In this document: in pieces, positions 6,088-7,748 of the stretch
How the letters are laid out: each line of letters opens with the position of its first letter
Numbering within the stretch: position 1 is the stretch's first letter
NCBI GenBank assembly: GCA_002790675.1
Contig: PFVP01000042.1
Location: forward strand, 1-7,748
DNA: 7,748 nucleotides
DNA from: Candidatus Moranbacteria bacterium CG_4_9_14_3_um_filter_45_14
GTDB taxonomy: Bacteria > Patescibacteriota > Minisyncoccia > Moranbacterales > UBA1568
Reading direction: 5' to 3'
Position numbers and translations under genes: made by a program
Notes under the pieces: generated by a model
Database searches by the model: none
What the model was told of the DNA's origin: nothing
The model's input: the letters and a program-made list of their open reading frames with translations, nothing else

Positions 6088-6759
6088 TTAAAATAATGTT
6101 CCAAGTGATGCTTCAGTGACTACGGGTGCGTGTTCTGTTTTGACTGATTCCAATAATTTTTTGTTATTATGCAGTTCTGCGAGATACTCCCAATTACGGA
6201 ATTCCGGATATTTTTCCAGTTGTTTCTCAAGAATCTCCACGGTCGCCCGCACATCGCCAGCACCTGTATGTGCTGTGATATGATCTTTGTTACAGTACAA
6301 TCTATAGGCTGCCGAGAGATTGCGTGGAGCAAACATATCACGCAGTTCCATCTTGTGATAAAGAATTTTCGCATCAATGATCTTCTTCGATGTGAAATCG
6401 AAATTCTTCCCCACTCCCGCAAACTCACTTTTCAGAAAAGAAAGGTCAAATCCTGTAATATTGAACCCGCCGACATCCGCACCTTCGAACACGCTCCACA
6501 ATTCATAAGAAAGTTTAGCGAAACTCGGCGCATCGGCGACATCCTGATCATAGATACCATTGATACTGCTCGCCACTTCTGGAATCGGTTTCCCCGGATT
6601 AATGCGCTCACAATAGGCCACGATTTCTCCTGATGGCATTATTTTTTCGTAGGCGATTTCGATGATTTTGTCTTCTCCTGTCACCAGTCCGGTCGTTTCA
6701 AGGTCGAAGATGATGAGTGGCCTATCCAAGGTGAGGTAGTCGGTGATACTGGTACGCAT
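6088..6759 (-). CDS. DEDDh 3'-5' exonuclease, DnaQ / DNA polymerase III epsilon-like
   Basis: The protein has 223 residues and carries an RNase T/DnaQ-type exonuclease domain. ExoI is FDLETTG at 18-24 (D19, E21), ExoII is FNITGFDLSFL at 99-109 (D105), and ExoIII is H164-TGAG-D169. All five metal-binding and catalytic residues are present. The conserved INGI at 66-69 also fits the epsilon family. It removes 3' nucleotides from DNA or RNA. It could be the proofreading subunit, or a free-standing DnaQ-like nuclease as is common in small genomes; sequence alone cannot decide. A C-terminal tail after about 180 has no clear motif and ends in LGTLF, which superficially resembles a short sliding-clamp-binding peptide. 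It is the first gene of the exonuclease-uppP-folD operon, with an extended -10 promoter just upstream. Confidence 0.92.
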   Translation of the reverse strand: MRTSITDYLTLDRPLIIFDLETTGLVTGEDKIIEIAYEKIMPSGEIVAYCERINPGKPIPEVASSINGIYDQDVADAPSFAKLSYELWSVFEGADVGGFNITGFDLSFLKSEFAGVGKNFDFTSKKIIDAKILYHKMELRDMFAPRNLSAAYRLYCNKDHITAHTGAGDVRATVEILEKQLEKYPEFRNWEYLAELHNNKKLLESVKTEHAPVVTEASLGTLF

Positions 6760-6789
6760 TTCTATAATATTAAAAAAGAGAATGGACTT

Positions 6790-6798
6790 ATTATAACA
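6790..6798 (-). promoter_or_regulatory. Extended -10 promoter for exonuclease-uppP-folD
   Basis: On the minus strand this reads TGTTATAAT, a perfect TGnTATAAT. There is no recognisable -35 at 17 bp. The predicted start near 6783 gives a leader of about 24 nt to the ATG at 6759. No convincing terminator separates glmS from it, so read-through from glmS is possible. Confidence 0.55.
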
Positions 6799-6874
6799 TC
6801 ATTTTACAACGCCGACTAGATGAGAAGGGATGCGTGGATAAAGGAAAATCTCTCAGAATATTTTCACTAAAAGA

Positions 6875-6919
6875 TTACTCGACTGTTACTGACCTCGCCA
6901 GATTGCGTGGCTTATCAAC
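6875..6919 (-). pseudogene. Isolated second copy of a glmS 3' end (last 14 codons plus stop)
   Basis: The minus strand reads VDKPRNLARSVTVE then TAA. The true glmS end, 88 bp upstream, reads IDKPRNLAKSVTVE then TAA. Twelve of 14 residues match and the other two are conservative (I/V, K/R). At the DNA level only 27 of 42 bases match, nearly all differences being in third positions or synonymous codons, and the remnant has 52% GC against 33% in the true end. It is in a different frame from glmS, and the similarity stops abruptly upstream, where a TGA lies 13 codons before. It is therefore a fragment of another glmS allele and not a fresh local duplication. It covers the region that Tn7-type TnsD proteins recognise. 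Confidence 0.8.
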
Positions 6920-6962
6920 CCCCAGCGAAACAACAACGATTTCACGAGGAAAGTATCATATT

Positions 6963-7748
6963 TTATTCTACAGTAACACTTTTTGCCAGATTTCTCGGTT
7001 TATCAATGTCGTATCCTCTTTCAACCGCGACAAAATACGCAAAAAGTTGCAATGGAATAACCGCAAGAAGCGGAGTCAGCATCTCGAGGGTTTTTGGAAT
7101 AAAAATAACATCTTTTGTTTTTTTCTGAATCGCAGTATCACCCACCGTAGCAATCACGATGATCTTCCCACTGCGTGCAAGAATTTCTTCCATCCCACTC
7201 ATATTTTTCTCATACACGCTATCTTTCGGAATAATCATCAGCGAAACAGCGGACGAATCAATGAGAGCAATGGGACCGTGTTTCATTTCTCCTGTCGGAT
7301 ACCCTTGAGCTGGTACGTAACCTATTTCTTTTATCTTGAGCGCCCCTTCGAGGGCATTCGGAAAATTATATTTGCGTCCGAGATACATATAGTGCTGTTG
7401 CTTTCCATATTTCTTCGCCAATTTTTTGATAGTTTCCATCTGTTTCAGAACAGTTTCGATATGTTTTGGAATAGCGAGAAGTTCCTTTGCAATACGTTTA
7501 CCCATCACGAGCGACAATCCTCTCTGACGACCTAGATACAACGTCAGAAGAACCAAAATAGCAAGCTGTGAGGTAAAGGCCTTGGTCGAAGCCACTGATA
7601 TCTCTGGACCTGCATGACAATAGATGCCAGCATCCGTTTCCCGCGCAATGGTCGAACCTACGACATTCACGATGCCGAGCGTGAGTGCTCCTTTTTCTTT
7701 GGCTTCACGAATAGCAGCAAGTGTATCGGCTGTTTCTCCTGATTGCGA
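6963..7748 (-). CDS. glmS: Glutamine--fructose-6-phosphate aminotransferase GlmS, C-terminal part
   Basis: GlmS makes glucosamine-6-phosphate from fructose-6-phosphate and glutamine, the first step to UDP-GlcNAc for the cell wall. Only the last 261 residues are in the window; the glutaminase domain and the first part of the isomerase lie beyond the right edge. The frame stays open to 7748 and opens with SQSGETADTLAA, the sugar-phosphate-binding loop of SIS domain 1. STKAFTSQL follows. The second SIS domain has EGALKIKEIGY (catalytic Glu) and GEMKHGPIALID (catalytic His), and the C-terminal loop PRNLAKSVTVE carries the conserved catalytic Lys. All key residues are present, so this copy looks functional. 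It ends in TAA at 6963. An internal GTG at 7670 is not a real start because homology continues through it. Confidence 0.97.
   Translation of the reverse strand, partial: SQSGETADTLAAIREAKEKGALTLGIVNVVGSTIARETDAGIYCHAGPEISVASTKAFTSQLAILVLLTLYLGRQRGLSLVMGKRIAKELLAIPKHIETVLKQMETIKKLAKKYGKQQHYMYLGRKYNFPNALEGALKIKEIGYVPAQGYPTGEMKHGPIALIDSSAVSLMIIPKDSVYEKNMSGMEEILARSGKIIVIATVGDTAIQKKTKDVIFIPKTLEMLTPLLAVIPLQLFAYFVAVERGYDIDKPRNLAKSVTVE

Noticed and set aside
6833..6841. TTATCCACG on the minus strand, 8 of 9 to a DnaA box
   Set aside because: It is a single isolated site with no cluster or AT-rich unwinding element, so it does not support an origin despite the nearby parAB.
6844..6865. GAAAAT...ATTTTC hairpin as the glmS terminator
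   Set aside because: It has only 6 A/T-rich pairs, a 10-base loop and no T run on the minus strand, so it is too weak to call.
6834..7535. Plus-strand 233-codon reading frame beginning in the exonuclease-glmS gap
   Set aside because: It is antisense to glmS for most of its length. Its STVTDLARLRGLS segment is simply the reverse strand of the glmS 3' remnant.
1..7748. Gracilibacteria/Absconditabacteria-type recoding of TGA as glycine
   Set aside because: parB and folD end at TGA exactly where their families end, and no gene needs a TGA read-through.

Overview
This window looks like chromosomal DNA from a Patescibacteria/CPR-type bacterium, possibly Parcubacteria-like. That is an inference from protein style, not from a marker gene. 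The evidence is a large secreted fibre-like protein, a small membrane-anchored Fn3-like protein, a divergent FolD, a tRNA without encoded CCA, short intergenic gaps, and start sites with almost no Shine-Dalgarno sequence. TGA ends parB and folD, so the code is the standard bacterial one and not the UGA-Gly code of Gracilibacteria/Absconditabacteria.

All protein genes lie on the minus strand; only one tRNA is on the plus strand. Reading along the minus strand from the right edge: the C-terminal part of glmS (6963-7748, cut by the window edge); a 203-bp gap holding a second, isolated copy of a glmS 3' end (6875-6919) and an extended -10 promoter; a compact operon of a DEDDh exonuclease, uppP and folD (6759 to 4419) with gaps of 15 and 25 nt. 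The operon ends at a hairpin shared with the convergent tRNA-Leu(CAA) gene (4309-4391). Next come overlapping divergent promoters (4136-4175) serving parA and the tRNA, then parA-parB (4037 to 2292) and a clear intrinsic terminator (2222-2256). After a 258-bp AT-rich gap come the Fn3-like membrane protein gene (2033-1317) and, from its own promoter, a secreted fibre-like protein that runs off the left edge (1177-1).

Functionally the window combines cell-envelope precursor supply (GlmS makes glucosamine-6-phosphate, UppP recycles undecaprenyl phosphate), one-carbon folate metabolism (FolD), chromosome segregation (ParA/ParB) and surface proteins. The genes are mostly housekeeping. The most unusual item is the isolated glmS-like 3' end downstream of the real one. 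It keeps the protein sequence but has different synonymous codons, and it matches the block recognised by Tn7-type targeting, so it suggests past element insertion or gene replacement. No complete new system (defence locus, CRISPR, transposase) is visible.
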